In this document: one piece after another, positions 14,148 through 25,254 of the stretch
Layout: every line of letters begins with the position of its first letter
Numbering within the stretch: the first letter of the stretch is position 1
NCBI GenBank assembly: GCA_034336665.1
Contig: JAPFBE010000033.1
Coordinates: 434,001 to 498,000 of the forward strand
Reading direction: 5' to 3'
Length of the DNA: 64,000 nucleotides
DNA from: Luscinia megarhynchos
Lineage: Eukaryota > Chordata > Aves > Passeriformes > Turdidae
Position numbers and translations under genes: made by a program
Notes under the pieces: generated by a model
Told to the model about the DNA's origin: nothing
Database searches by the model: none
The model's input: the letters and a program-made list of their open reading frames with translations, nothing else

Positions 14148-14700
14148 TGTGGGAAGATAGGTTCTAAGGATAGTGCAGAAGGCAATTTTCCTCAATGAAT
14201 TACAGCTGTACTGATTGCCAAGAAGTGGAGACAGCCTTGCCTGCCCAATGAGGATGGGTGTTATAAAAGAGTGGGTCAGCTAGTTGCAAGTCAGTTACAG
14301 TTGGAGTTGGAGCTTGAGAAGCAGAGCCTGCTGCAGTTTAAGATGGAGTCTGCTGGCTGTGCTGTGAGGAGTGGTAAGGGACGTGCAGTTGTGCAAGGGA
14401 CGGACAGGGTTAGGTGGCTGGGTTAGGGACAGATTGGGTTAGCCAGTCATGCAGAAGGAAGAAGGAAACTTGCAGAGAGAAAGAAGAAAGGAGTCAGTGC
14501 TGTGTGGAGCTGCTAGTGAAGAAAGGAGTTAGTGCTGTGTGGAGCTGCCTGTGGGGAAAGGAGTCAGTACTGCGTGGAGTTGTCTAAGAAACATCCAATG
14601 AGAGAAGGCATAAAAAGTTTTTAATTAAGGGCTGGTGATGGTGCCAGTTGTGTCTGTCTTGACATAATTGCTATAAATGACCCCTTAAATGATGGCTAAA
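14148..14700 (+). mobile_element. LTR-like element with internal tandem repeats
   Basis: Starts TGTGGGAAGAT, has a TATAAAAGAG box at ~14263 and then a GGAGTTGGAG-type region. The arrangement fits an avian ERV LTR in sense orientation, but the 3' end was not located. It carries three imperfect copies of a ~35-base unit (next entry). Confidence 0.45.
14470..14592 (+). repeat. Three-copy ~35-bp tandem repeat
   Basis: The unit 'gaaaggagtcagtgctgtgt' plus 'ggagctgc...' occurs three times with small changes (GTCAGTGCTGTG, GTTAGTGCTGTG, GTCAGTACTGCG). Confidence 0.8.
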
Positions 14701-16930
14701 TAATAACCACTAACAATTAAGCTGTCATAAGACAGAGGAAAAATAATAATTCCCTGTTTACATTAGGAGTCCCTCCCATTTCTTATTTCCTGGACTCAGT
14801 TCATAAACACCTTTCTTATCCATGGGTTTTTCCTTTCTTATTTTACTTGCATAAAAGAGAAACATAATTTCAGTCCCAAAGAAGTCTTCCTGAGGAAATC
14901 AGGAGTATCTCTTTCCATATTCAGGTTCGGGAGCAGAAAGGGGAAAAAAAGCCTGACTGGAATTTTAACAATTGGTGTGGAAATATCCACAAAAGAACCC
15001 TAGACCCTTGTTTTTTCAGCTATAGCAAAATTTCCCTGCTGGGAAACCCTTGAGCCTGTTCATCTGCTGTACAGTATGGTGAACACTACTACAAGAATAC
15101 TTTAACAATAATTGTGCTCTTTTGAACCTTCTCATTCAAGTCACTCCATTGATTACTTAGAAAAATGTAGACTCATATTATTTGATTGGCGTTTAATCCC
15201 CTCAAATATTTTTCAGTAGCTGCCTTTAATTGCAAGGAAAACATGTCAAGTGATGCATACATTGAAGAGCTTCCCCTCATCTCTCTTTTTTCCCCTGTTT
15301 AATGATGAATTTGAATCACATTTCAGTTTCTTAATCCTATAATCCTGGAAGGAATTTGCTCTCTTCCAAACCCCGCGGTTAGTAGGTTTATGCTTAGAAC
15401 AGTACACCCTGGAGATTTTTCCAGAGGAGTCCCAAATACTGGCACTCCTCAACCATGTGATCAGTGTGTAATCCAGCCTTCCTAAAAACATCTAGCCTAA
15501 GTGGTTCAGGGACCAACTTCTCTGTGGGAGGTGTGGAGATAACAACATCGTAGTCATGAGGTGTTCAGAGAATCAAGCTTTGCCAGGTGGCATGAACGCA
15601 TGGTGCCAATCAGGACAGTTTTACCAATACGTTCACCAAGGGCCACCTTCCTAATGCTGCATCCTTGCACCTTATTGCCTTCCATTCCACAGGAAGACTG
15701 AGGAATGATGGACAAGTCTGTACAAGTGCTCTTGTTGGAAAGGTTGGCCTGAACCTGTTGGCTGTATGGTCTTTGACTTGGAGGAAGCTGGGTACATTTG
15801 CAACACATGACGCTCTCCTTGTGAGCATGGTGTACTCACTGCACAACTTCAGACTTGTTTAGTTTTGTTTGAAGAAAAAACTTTGTTTCCACAATAAGGC
15901 TGCTTTTTTTGCCAATGAAACCAAAGTCCATTATTTTCCCCCTCCTGGTTTTCCTGTAGTATCAAGGAACTCCAATGATACATGAAGTACAAATTTTCTA
16001 CCTTGTCTTTCTAGGCTGTTGTTTCTTAAGGGGTGGCCTGTGGATCTTTAGGGATCAGTGTTAAATGTTAGGGATCAATTTTTTGATGTCAAAAAATAAT
16101 GCATGGAACAGCTGTAAATGAATAAAAACACAGTAACAAATTATGCTTTATGCTAAAGTAGCAACACTAAGAAACAACTAGGAAACTGGAACAACCCTAA
16201 ATGTATCTGTCTTGCTGAGATTAGATACCATCAGAGGGCTCAGTTGAAATTGATAAAGAGGAATACACAGGAGATTTTGATGTAAATGTGGATAGAGCAT
16301 TGGTACAGTGCACATAGTAAGGACGTGTGGGTCATAAAACTGTTACTTGCACATCATCTCAAGGAGCTGAAACTTGAAGACCAATATTTCAGTGCTGGAT
16401 CAGCCTGAAAGCCTGGTCTGTCTTCAAGGCCTTGCACATTTTAGTGCAGCTCTGATGATCAGTTTTATTATCTGACAATTGACAAAATTGCTAACACCTT
16501 AGCTGGCAGAAGATGATGAAAAATTATGTCATACTGTGATGCATGACTGCTGCTTTCCATTGCAGTGATGGACTCCAGTATCTATTTTATACAAAGAAAA
16601 AACATTTCATGTTGCTTCTTGAACAGGGGTAATGACTTTGTTGCTTGCCTGGCTGAAGCACCATATAATAAGCAGGAGCATAAATTAGAGGTCTATCATT
16701 GATGCGAAGTAATTGCATTATATTTTCAAAAATTCCTGACCTATTTCACCATAGCTTGCATTAAGGGAACACAAATTTGCTACCTTAAGGAGATTGTTGA
16801 CATAAAACTGACTGAAGGAACATACCTCTAGGAATATTTTGCAGCATATATGGCAAGTTGCTTATACATGACAGTAACAGATGATATACATGCTGATGTC
16901 CTCTCGGAGAAAAGTCTCATTAGAGCAATG
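14701..16930. other. Unassigned interval
   Basis: 2.2 kb of AT-rich sequence. No gene, RNA or repeat recognised. Confidence 0.5.
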
Positions 16931-17331
16931 TGTGAGTCAACACAGGTAGGCAATTAAAACAATCACAAACCCACAGCTGAAATGCAAAGCATAAATTTAT
17001 TTCATGACCTCGCTAAACAGAGGATTCCAAAGCAACACCCAGGTAGAGACAAGCAGGAACGCAGGCATTATTAGGCTCAGTCCATGCTAGGGGGCAGCAG
17101 GGCTACTGTTTGCACCTGTTTATCAAAGACCCCTGCACACATAGTTTAGCACTGTGCTGTGTTGTCCTCTGTGCCTTTTATGATATCTGTGTAGCTGCCG
17201 GAGCTGGGGTAGTTCTTGCTCCTGGCTGCCATGGGAAGCCCAGATATGCGTTCCGAGTAGGAACTCCTGGGTGCCTCGAGGCAGGATTCAGCTACAAGGT
17301 CTATAAATGCAAGCAATGCCTAATGATTAGG
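16931..17331 (-). mobile_element. Possible LTR fragment next to ERV1
   Basis: Read on the minus strand it has a TTTATAG box (~17303) followed ~300 bases later by AAATAAAT (~16990) and a CA-ending stretch (plus TGTGAGTC at 16931), an LTR-like order. No second copy is present to confirm it, and the junction with ERV1 is unclear. Confidence 0.3.
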
Positions 17332-17738
17332 CAGACAGCTCTTTTGTGAGGTTCATCTTCACTTGAAGACCTTCTTAGCTAACAAGGAATGAGATCTTGG
17401 GATCGCTGCAGATGTTCCGAAGATAACTTTATTTCTTCAAAGGGTTCCACCAGCAAAATCCAAATATGCAATGCAACAAGGGGGTTTTTATAGGGTTCAG
17501 GAGGATTGAAAGCTAGCCAGTAAAATGATAAGTTAAAAGCTATCCAATTACTTTAAGATTTTGGGTAAGAAAAGACCAATCACCTAGTAAAGTTTAAGAC
17601 CAATAGAAATTCTAAAAGATAGCAGGGGTTCTGTAGGAGGGGTAAACATTCCTCTAACATGAGTCATTCTAAGGAAGGATTTCTTATCTCAGGGGGTGAG
17701 ATTCCAGGGGGTCTCCTCAGGGCTAGCTGCATCATCCA
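17332..17738 (-). repeat. ERV1 3' LTR
   Basis: Core 17345-17738 (394 bp) matches the 5' LTR core 24865-25254 (390 bp); 13 further bases (17332-17344) are also shared. Read on minus it contains an ATTGG box (plus 'ccaat', ~17546), a TATA-like 'ccctataaaaacc' (~17490) and AATAAAG (~17429). The first bases form the end of the env frame. The outer boundary is uncertain, because the shared 13 bases do not end in CA. Confidence 0.88.
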
Positions 17739-18993
17739 TAATTCATCTCTCTGTATTTACAAAAAGAGCGTCTCCAACAATTTTTTTTGAAACATTGAAC
17801 AAGGCATGAACACATAGCTAACACAATAACAATGATAATGAAAATCCACAAAATGCCCTTAACCAAGGATGAAACCCATCCTGTCAGTCCCCATTGGCTG
17901 ATGAGGTTGTTGACCCAGTCAGGTGTGGTTTCCACTTTGAAGTCCTTCATGAGGTCTTTCAGCTTCTGGATGTTTGCGTGGATGGATGTGGAACGTGAAG
18001 AGAGGTTGAAGCAGCACATCCCTTCAAAGTCTTTGCAGCCATGTCTGTGGGCGAGCAGCAGGAAATCAATTGCAGCTCGATTTTGCAGAGATGCATGTCT
18101 TGTGGTTTCTTCATCCTTTAAAAGATCACTCAGAGCAGCAGATATAGTATTGGCCTGCTTACTAAGCCAGCACGCCAAATGATTAATTTCGTCAAGGGCT
18201 TTTGCTGCAGCCACCCATGGTTGGAACAGGGAGACAGCAATTCTTTTGGATTTGTTCCAATTGTGTAATTTGGGATCACAACTTTGATCAAATTCAGTGT
18301 AGGATCTTTTTTTGCATTTTGATTTGCTTTCTTTTTTCCAATTATGTAACAAAATAATGTCGGGTGTGAGGGTAGAAAGCCTGCCAAGGCTACAGGGTCC
18401 TCCCTGGAGACGAGAGGGGATCCCAGCCCAAACTCGAGCACCACAGATGAGAAACATTCCCCTGGGCAATGTTTTGGGGTGGAGAGAGGACTCAGAAATT
18501 GTGGGAGCAGTGTAGTTACACCAATCTGGATTATTGTATGCTTTATTGATGAGTGCTATGTCTTTTATGTATGTGTTCCTGATCAGATCCAAATCATGCA
18601 AATTTTGTCTTGGGTGTTTAAAGTAGAATTTGACACAGTATGTTGCCTTGGAGGACCCCAGTAAATCCAATTCTTGGGGTTCCTCGAGAGCATTTGGCAG
18701 TATTTTTGTCCAATCATCCCAAGTGTCCACTGGGTTGGGTCTGTTACCTGTGGTGCGGAGGAGCTGTGTTATAAACCGGCCAGTCATCTGCTACGAATGG
18801 AATTCCTACTAAACATGTGGAAAGTGGGTTGTCAAGGCTTCCCAGGGATAAACACGTTATCTTGTTTTAATGTCTTTGCTAAGGTCACCCAAACATTATG
18901 GTTGAGTTATGGGCTTATCCAGCTGAAAGCATGTGGCACGGTGAAGAACATCCAGGCAGCAGTGAGGACAGCACCAATGAAGATAATTTTCAT
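17732..18993 (-). pseudogene. env: ERV1 env, broken at its N-terminal end
   Basis: Envelope glycoprotein gene, normally for receptor binding and membrane fusion. A start codon at 18993 opens a hydrophobic ~24-residue signal-peptide-like stretch, but an in-frame stop follows within ~30 codons and the frame differs from that of the rest. The frame 18787-17732 (351 codons) stays open: a short SU remnant (1-180), a basic cleavage-like KSKR (~179-182), a hydrophobic fusion-peptide-like start, a heptad region, the CX6CC motif (C251, C258, C259), a membrane segment (~311-332) and a Cys-rich tail. The stop lies inside the 3' LTR. SU is much shorter than usual for the type. Expression would depend on a spliced RNA and cannot be judged here. 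Confidence 0.85.
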
Positions 18994-19080
18994 CTTTGGA
19001 CAAGGATGGGGCTTCTGATAGAGAATATAAGCAAAATTTGTTATCTTTGGGAGGGGAGGGATAGGGTTCTTTTCTTTCTT

Positions 19081-19128
19081 TTACCCCCTCCCCCCCTTTT
19101 TTTTTTTTTTTTTTTTCTTTTTTCCCTA
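19081..19128 (-). repeat. Homopolymer tract between ERV1 pol and env
   Basis: Plus strand: a C-rich run followed by an uninterrupted run of 20-plus T and then CTTTTTT. On the element's own strand this is A-rich then G-rich. It lies in the pol-env gap and explains the Lys-rich chance frame there. Confidence 0.9.
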
Positions 19129-19316
19129 ACACTAAAGATATGGGATTTGGTATAGGGTTAGGGATTTTGGCAAGGGTTATAAGAAAGGGACAAAGGGGGT
19201 TCTTTCAGCAGGGTTAATAACATTTGAACTAAAAACTACTTTGTGACCAGACTAAATCTGGCAGAGGACTTGACAGAGGCAGCAGAATGCTGCTTGGTTT
19301 TGTGTTTCATCTGCTG

Positions 19317-22077
19317 TCATGTGACAGGACGATCTTTTCTTTGGTATGTGGGTGCTCTGCAATGCCTGTATCTCCAAGTAGAGCTGGTTTGGTTTTGAGG
19401 AGATTTTGTGTTGGACTCAGGAGAATTTTTGCTGGTGTTCAAGGGGGTAGTTTCTGCAGTGCCTAGGTATGGCTTTATGTTTTTTCCTGGGAACCATCTT
19501 GGACCAGATGGCAGAGATACACAGGCGTATCCCCTTCCCCAGGTGATCAATTGATAGGGCCCAGAAATTTGGTGTGTTTCTGGGTCTTTCACTATCACTC
19601 GTGGTTTCTCAGTGAGCTTGGCTTGGGTGGAGTTTCCAAAGTGGTGGAGGATTGGGGGATCAGATTTTGTTGCTGTACAATTTAGGAAGTTGATGACGTA
19701 GAGAACTTTGCAGAGTCTTTCAACTGGAGATAAGATTTCTGTGTCTCTTTGCTGCTGGTTGAGGACCCTTTTTAGGGTTTGATGGATTCTCTCTACACTG
19801 GATTGTCCTGTGAGGTTTGAGGCAATGCCTCTGATGTGTCCAATTCCCCATTCACTGAGAAACCTTTTTAATTCTTGAGATTTGTAGGCGGGTCCATTGT
19901 CAGTTTTGATCTTTTTTGGGACTCCCAGAGTGGCAAATGCAAACAGAAAATGCTTAATAGCATGGGTGGCTTTTTCTTCTGCATGAGCTGATACAAAAAT
20001 TGCTCCAGAAAACGTGTCCACTGACACGTGCATGTATTTTGACTTCCCAAAGGATGGGAAGTGGGTCATGTCAGTCTGCCACAGTTGGCAGCTCTTCAGG
20101 TGTCTGGGATTGACTCCTGTACCCATGGAGGGTATTTGGTAATTTTGACAGTTCTGGCATGTTGCCATGATGGCTTTTTCCTAATCTTTCTGAAGCTTAT
20201 ACATTCAGATAAAAGCTGGTACATTTTGATGAAAAAATGCATGTGACAGCTTTGCTTGAGCAAAGATATCAGGGACATTTGCATTTTCCATAGACATGGC
20301 CAGTGCGTCCGCTTTCCTCTTTCCTTCTGTGATGAAACCTAGGAGATCTGTGTCTGATCTCACATGCATAATATGGTAAGGTTGTTTTCTATGGGAAACT
20401 GTGTTAATGTAGAAATTAATTGGTGTAATTTTGGATTGGAGACGTCTATGAGGAGGGCATGTTCTGCTCTCATGGCTATACAAGCCACAAATGCTGAATC
20501 TGTGACCAGATTAAAGAGTTGGTCTTTGAATTTCTCAAAAACTAAAAATGGCTGCTAACTTGGCAATTTGTGGAGATCCCTCTGCGGTTTGTTAATCTGA
20601 TTCCCAATTTTGGGTTTTGGGGTCTTTCCAAGTTATCACTGACTTGTGGGATGAGCCTGAGCCGTCTGTGAAAACAGAGCTTTGAGAGGAGTCCTACTTT
20701 GGACTAATTTTGGGACCAGATGAAAAACTGCATTCCGATTAAAAAGTTTGTGTTTTGGTAAATGGATGGAAATTTGGCCTGTATAGCTATCTAGAGCAAA
20801 TTGGAGACTTGCGTTGGTCTGGAGCAAATGCTCCTGGTCTCCAGTGGTCAATGGCAGATAGATGCATGTGAACTCACACCCTGCAAGAGAGCGGAGGTGA
20901 GTTGTGGCCTTTTTGATCAGATGTGCCATAATTTCCTGAAATGTGGTAATTTTTTTTGTGGGTTGGTTGCTTGTGAAGACCCATTTGAGGATCAACAGAG
21001 GGTCTGTGAGTTGAGGGTCCCATTGGAAAATCAGTCCATGGAAACGAGGGGCTTTTCCCAAGATGACAAACTGGAAAGACAGGTTGGGCTCAAATCTATG
21101 AGCTTGGTGTGAGGAGAGGGCTTCTTGGCCTTTTGAGCTTCTGGTGTGAGGGTGCGTGGGGAGTCCAGGTCTTCGTTGCCACGGAGAAGGTTGAACAGGT
21201 GGGTGAGGTTTTCTGTTGTGATTCCCAGAAGGGGGTGTATCCAGTTGATGGATCCGCACAGACTGTGTAGGTCTCTCAGGGTTTTCGGGTTGTCTTGAAT
21301 GGAGAGCTGCTGGGGTATAATGGTCTTCTCATGGATTTGGAGTCCAAGATAAGTCCATGGGCTGGTGTACTGCCCTTTGTCTTCACGATTTTCGAATCCT
21401 GCTTTTTTGATGGTTTTAATGGTTGTTTTCACTGCTTTGTCCAAGTAAGTCTTTTCTGATGCACAAACCAGAATGTTGTCCATGTAGTGGTAGATGATTG
21501 CATCTGGGAAGGAGCTCCGAACAGGGGAGACAACATGAGCCACATACCATTGGCATATGGTGGGAAAGTTCTTGAGTCCTTGGGGGAGGAAAAGCCAGTG
21601 GTATCTCTTGAGAGGAGCTTCTCTGTTTAAAGAGGGGACGGAGAAAGCAAACCGTGGGGCGTGTTGGGGGTGCAGTGGAATGCTAAAAAAGCAATCTTTG
21701 ATGTCAATGACAGCAAGTGTCCAATTTCGTAGCAGCATTGATGGTGAAGGCAGACCAGGCTGGAGAGGACCCATGTCCTCGATGATGTAGTTGATTTTGT
21801 GAAGGTCTTGGAGAAGTCTCCATCTGTCTGTCCTAGGTTTTTGCAGAACAAAGACTGGAGTGTTCCAGGGGCTTGTAGTTTCGGTGATGTGGCCTTTGGC
21901 GAGTTGCTCTTCCACCAGGGCATGCAATGTGCGCAGTTTGACTTTTGAGAGGGGCCACTGCTCATCCCAAACACGGTCTTCTTTTTTCCAGGTGAGCTGA
22001 AGTGTCGGTGGGAGAGCGTGCGTTTCAGTGGCCCCAATTAGAAATCCTGGCTTAGAATTTGGAGGGAAGCCCCCCAT
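19317..22077 (-). pseudogene. pol: ERV1 pol (RT, RNase H, integrase), broken
   Basis: Reverse transcriptase, RNase H and integrase region. The RT frame 22077-21031 (348 codons) shows the fingers and palm in order, but the catalytic box reads YMDN (residues 198-201, bases 21475-21486) where the family has two Asp. A frame change near 21115 moves the thumb/connection into the frame 21259-20636. RNase H (~20640-20170) has several stops and frame changes. The integrase zinc-binding His pair lies in the frame ending at 20205 and a stop separates it from the Cys pair. The frame 20168-19317 (283 codons) keeps a D,D35E core (D33, D90, E126) and the C-terminal GPY-type domain. Non-functional as a polyprotein. 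Confidence 0.92.
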
Positions 22078-22699
22078 TGGGATAGGACATCCCTACTCCA
22101 CAGAGTGATGGGGGCCCTCACCACGAATGGGCGAATGGTTACCAACTTTCCTTCAGGTCCTTCAACGATGACGTTGTTCCTGCTTTGCATGGACACGGTG
22201 ACACCACCAATTCTGGAAATCATGCCAGCTACCAGTTGAAGTTCCCAGTTGGCTGGCCACTCTGACCGAGTGATGATGGTGACATCAACTCTGGTGTCAA
22301 GCATCCCTAGTCTGAGGATCCTTTCCCCTTTGCAGAGAATGCTGCATTCAATGATGGGTTTCTGTGAGCCTATGATCTGCACCCACAGTATGGTAGGGTT
22401 GAGGGGGATCGGTTCATTGTGATTTTTCAGGAGCAAAATGGCTTGTGCAATTGGTGTGTCCTGTGGAAGGAAGAAATGAGTTTCCCTGCAGCGAAGTTGA
22501 ACAGAGATTTCTTGTCCAGATAATACAGTTGTATCTCTGGCAAAACAAAAATTTGTTTTGGGCTATGGAAAGTGTCACCAATTATTAGAATGTCCCAAGG
22601 ACCATCTGGTGGTCCATGTTTACCTGTGGGAACACGGTAAAAATTGCCATCTGAAAGGTTCAAAGACAGCACAGTTACCAACTTGTCCCGGGTTCCCAT
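22038..22699 (-). pseudogene. pro: ERV1 pro (dUTPase-related segment and protease)
   Basis: Two overlapping frames. 22699-22427 (90 codons) is related to the segment before the protease in ERV2 (shared GDT-HSP/HTP block) and may be a decayed dUTPase-like region. 22436-22038 (132 codons) is the aspartic protease: the active-site triad appears as D-T-R (bases 22290-22298) instead of the family D-T-G, with the conserved R-D-V/L-L-S-Q-W-G segment near the end. The C-terminus overlaps the pol start by 40 bases in another frame, as in betaretroviruses where pol is reached by frameshifting. The altered triad makes an active enzyme unlikely. Confidence 0.85.
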
Positions 22700-24864
22700 C
22701 TGTAATGCTCCCTATGTTGGATCTTCTTGATGTAATCTGGAATTTGAGGGGATGATGGACTGATTTTCAGAGGTGGGACGGTGTGGGAGATGGCCTTTGA
22801 TTTGTTTTCTGAGCGCAGTGCCATACCCGTGCTGTGCTGGAATTTTCCTGAGTGCTTTTGGTGCTTTTGCTGTTTTTGGGGCTTTTGGTAATTGGTGTGG
22901 GGGTTTTGAATTGGTGCCTTTTCTGGGCAATTTTTAATAAAATTTCCAAGTTCTCCACAGTAGAAACAGCGGGCATTTTCTTTGGAGGTCACTGCTGCGA
23001 AAGCTCCTGTAACCAGTTCAGCAATCCCTTTTGCAACTGCCTGGGCTACTGTGTTTTCAGTGGATATGTGGCGTGTACAGGTTTCCACCATCTGTTCAAT
23101 GGTAGGTTCTGTGTCAAGAGGCAAGGACCTTAGAATAGTTTTACATTGTTCATTTGCATTACTCATAGCAAGTTTACATAAAAGTTCTTTCCATGCTTCT
23201 GTGCTCTCTATTTGTTTTTCCAGGGTATCTTTAAATCTGTCTATAAATTTGATAAAACTTTCATCTATTTTTTATTTGATATCAGAAAAATGCATGGTAG
23301 GAATAGAGTCGTTGGGCATGAAGAGCAAAGATGTCTTTGCTGCATTAGAAATATTTTGTAATGTATCTTTGGGTAGAGTCTCAGTTTGTTCTGAATGCTT
23401 TGATAAATCATCTTTTCCAGCTAATTGTTCCACTGTGAAATTTTGCCGGTTTGCATATTTGGAATATATGTCAGATAATGTTTTCATTTTTTTTTCCAAT
23501 TCCTTTCCCATAGCATATATTCAGCAGGGATTAAAAGGCATTGTGACAGATATTTTACATCATGTGGCACCATAAGATATGCAGAAAAAATTGCTTCTAG
23601 GAAATTTTTGAAAATTTAAATTGACCTACCATGGTCTTTGGCAATTTTAGATAATTTTGTTAGTTTTTTAGCATAAAATGAATCCCATTGCACCTTGTTT
23701 GTAGCTCCTCCTCTCCTGCCTCTTTTATAAGTGACAGGAAAGGCAGAAATTCTTTGAGCTAACTGCCAATTACAGTTTTGTGTGGCTAAAAGTTTGATTT
23801 GTGTCCAGGGATGGTCGGAATCAGAAGTATATTAATCAGTATCGATGTTATCAGAAGTGTCTGAGTGTCTGTGTCGAGCACAGCTTTTTAAAATGAGAAG
23901 GAAGGACTTTGGGAGAAGCCGTGAGGGCTGGCGAGGCAGGGCAGGGCTGGCGGGGGGAGGTGGGGGGAGCAGAGGGTTGGGGGTGATGGGCAGGGGTTTG
24001 GCGTCGGTATAGGTGGCTACACGGCATGGTTGGACCACAGGGTGGTGGCGGTGCAGTAGGGATTGGGGCATTCTTGGAGGTGGGATGGGGCAGGGCGGTG
24101 TGGGGAAACTCAATGCGTGTTGTGAGGGGAGTGCGAGCATGAGTAACGCGGGAGAGGTTGGGGGAGGGGAAGCAGGAAAGGGGGGTTGTATTAAAAGGAT
24201 TCGAGGTGGGAACAGAAATCGGCACTGGGGTGGGGGCCGCGGAGTGTCCAGGCATGGTAGGTGGGGTGCCTTGGGGAGGGCATAGCGTGGAGCTGCACGG
24301 CATGAGGACTGCTGGAAAGGGAGAGCGGGGCCATTTCTGTAGAAACGGAAGTTTGGATTATGGCAGGGAGTGGGGAATGTGCTGCGGTTACCATAGGAAT
24401 GGAGTTTGGTGCGGGGGCCAGGGAAGGTGAGCCAGCGTGGACCTGAGATAAGGATGGTGCAGTGGGGAGGACAGGCAGCAGGTTGAGCAGCCTGAGTGGG
24501 GCGGGTGGGGTAGACGAAATGGGCGGGGGGCCGGCGTGGACAGGGGAAGGAAAAGTGGTGGGGAGACACGCCGGCGGGGAAGAGGGGCTGTGTGGGAGCA
24601 AGGGTGGTGGCAGGTGCTGTGTTTGGTACGGCACCGGCGGGAGTCGCAAAAGATGATGTAATAGAAGCTGCGACCATGGCCGCCTTGCTCAGGGCTGCAT
24701 TGTGAGGGATAGGGAGGGGATGTACTGGAGGGGTGGGGAACCCCAGGACAGGCAGGGGGCTGGCAGCAGGGATTCCTGGGGTGGGCAGGGAAGCGGTGAT
24801 GAACGGGGCGGTGGAGATGGGAGGCAGCGGTGCTGCAGCGGTTACAGGTGACAGACAGCTCTTT
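22675..24864 (-). pseudogene. gag: ERV1 gag, 5'-truncated and broken
   Basis: Structural polyprotein remnant. Nucleocapsid lies in 23166-22675 (163 codons); its zinc knuckle at 22927-22968 has the spacing C-X2-C-X4-N-X4-C, with Asn where the metal-binding His should be. The major homology region lies just upstream (~23200-23270), interrupted by a stop. Capsid sequence (~23830-23270) includes a 'VPHD' block also found in ERV2 but is broken by stops. Ahead of it is a C-rich, Pro-rich frame (24677-23832, 281 codons). No matrix domain or myristoylation start is visible, and the Pro-rich DNA abuts the 5' LTR directly. Confidence 0.82.
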
Positions 24865-25254
24865 TGTGAGGTTCATCTTCACTTGAAGACCTTCTTAGCT
24901 AGGAATGAGATCTTGGGATCGCTGCAGATGTTCCAAAGATAACTTTATTTCTTCAAAGGGTTCCACCAGCAAAATCCAAATGCATAGTGTAACAAGGGGG
25001 TTTTTATAGGGTTCAGGAGGATTGAAAGCTAGCCAGTAAAATGATAAGTTAAAAGCTATCCAATTACTTTAAGATTTTGGGTAAGAAAAGACCAATCACC
25101 TAGTAAAGTTTAAGACCAATAGAAATTCTAAAAGATAGCAGGGGTTCTGTAGGAGGGGTAAACATTCCTCTAACATGAGTCATTCTAAGGAAGGATTTCT
25201 TATCTCAGGGGATGAGATTCCAGGAGGTCCCTTCAGAGATAGCTGCATCATCCA
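24852..25254 (-). repeat. ERV1 5' LTR
   Basis: Core 24865-25254 (390 bp) plus the 13 bases shared with the other LTR (24852-24864). The same promoter-like and AATAAA elements are present. Immediately internal to it there is no TGGnnnCC-type primer binding site; the sequence runs into Pro-rich gag. It differs from the 3' LTR mainly at two clusters (~24980 and ~25210-25240) and by a 4-base gap near 24901. Confidence 0.88.

Larger units (their letters stand above)
17332..25254 (-). mobile_element. ERV1: betaretrovirus-like provirus with two LTRs
   Basis: About 7.9 kb on the minus strand in the order 5' LTR, gag, pro, pol, env, 3' LTR. Gene order, the gag-pro-pol overlapping frames, integrase with a GPY-type C-terminus and a CX6CC transmembrane Env place it near betaretrovirus-like (ERVK) avian elements. 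All genes are damaged. The two LTRs differ by about 13 substitutions and a 4-base indel by eye, so it is clearly older than ERV2. No target duplication was found at the outer ends (GATTAGGC left, CATCTCTG right). The sequence expected after the 5' LTR (PBS, leader, matrix) is missing. Confidence 0.93.

Noticed and set aside
14470..14592. CRISPR-like array
   Set aside because: Contiguous tandem copies without unique spacers in a vertebrate LTR-like element.
24013..24656. Gly/Arg-rich plus-strand frames of 64-90 codons
   Set aside because: Antisense shadows of the Pro-rich gag block of ERV1, produced by strong strand skew.
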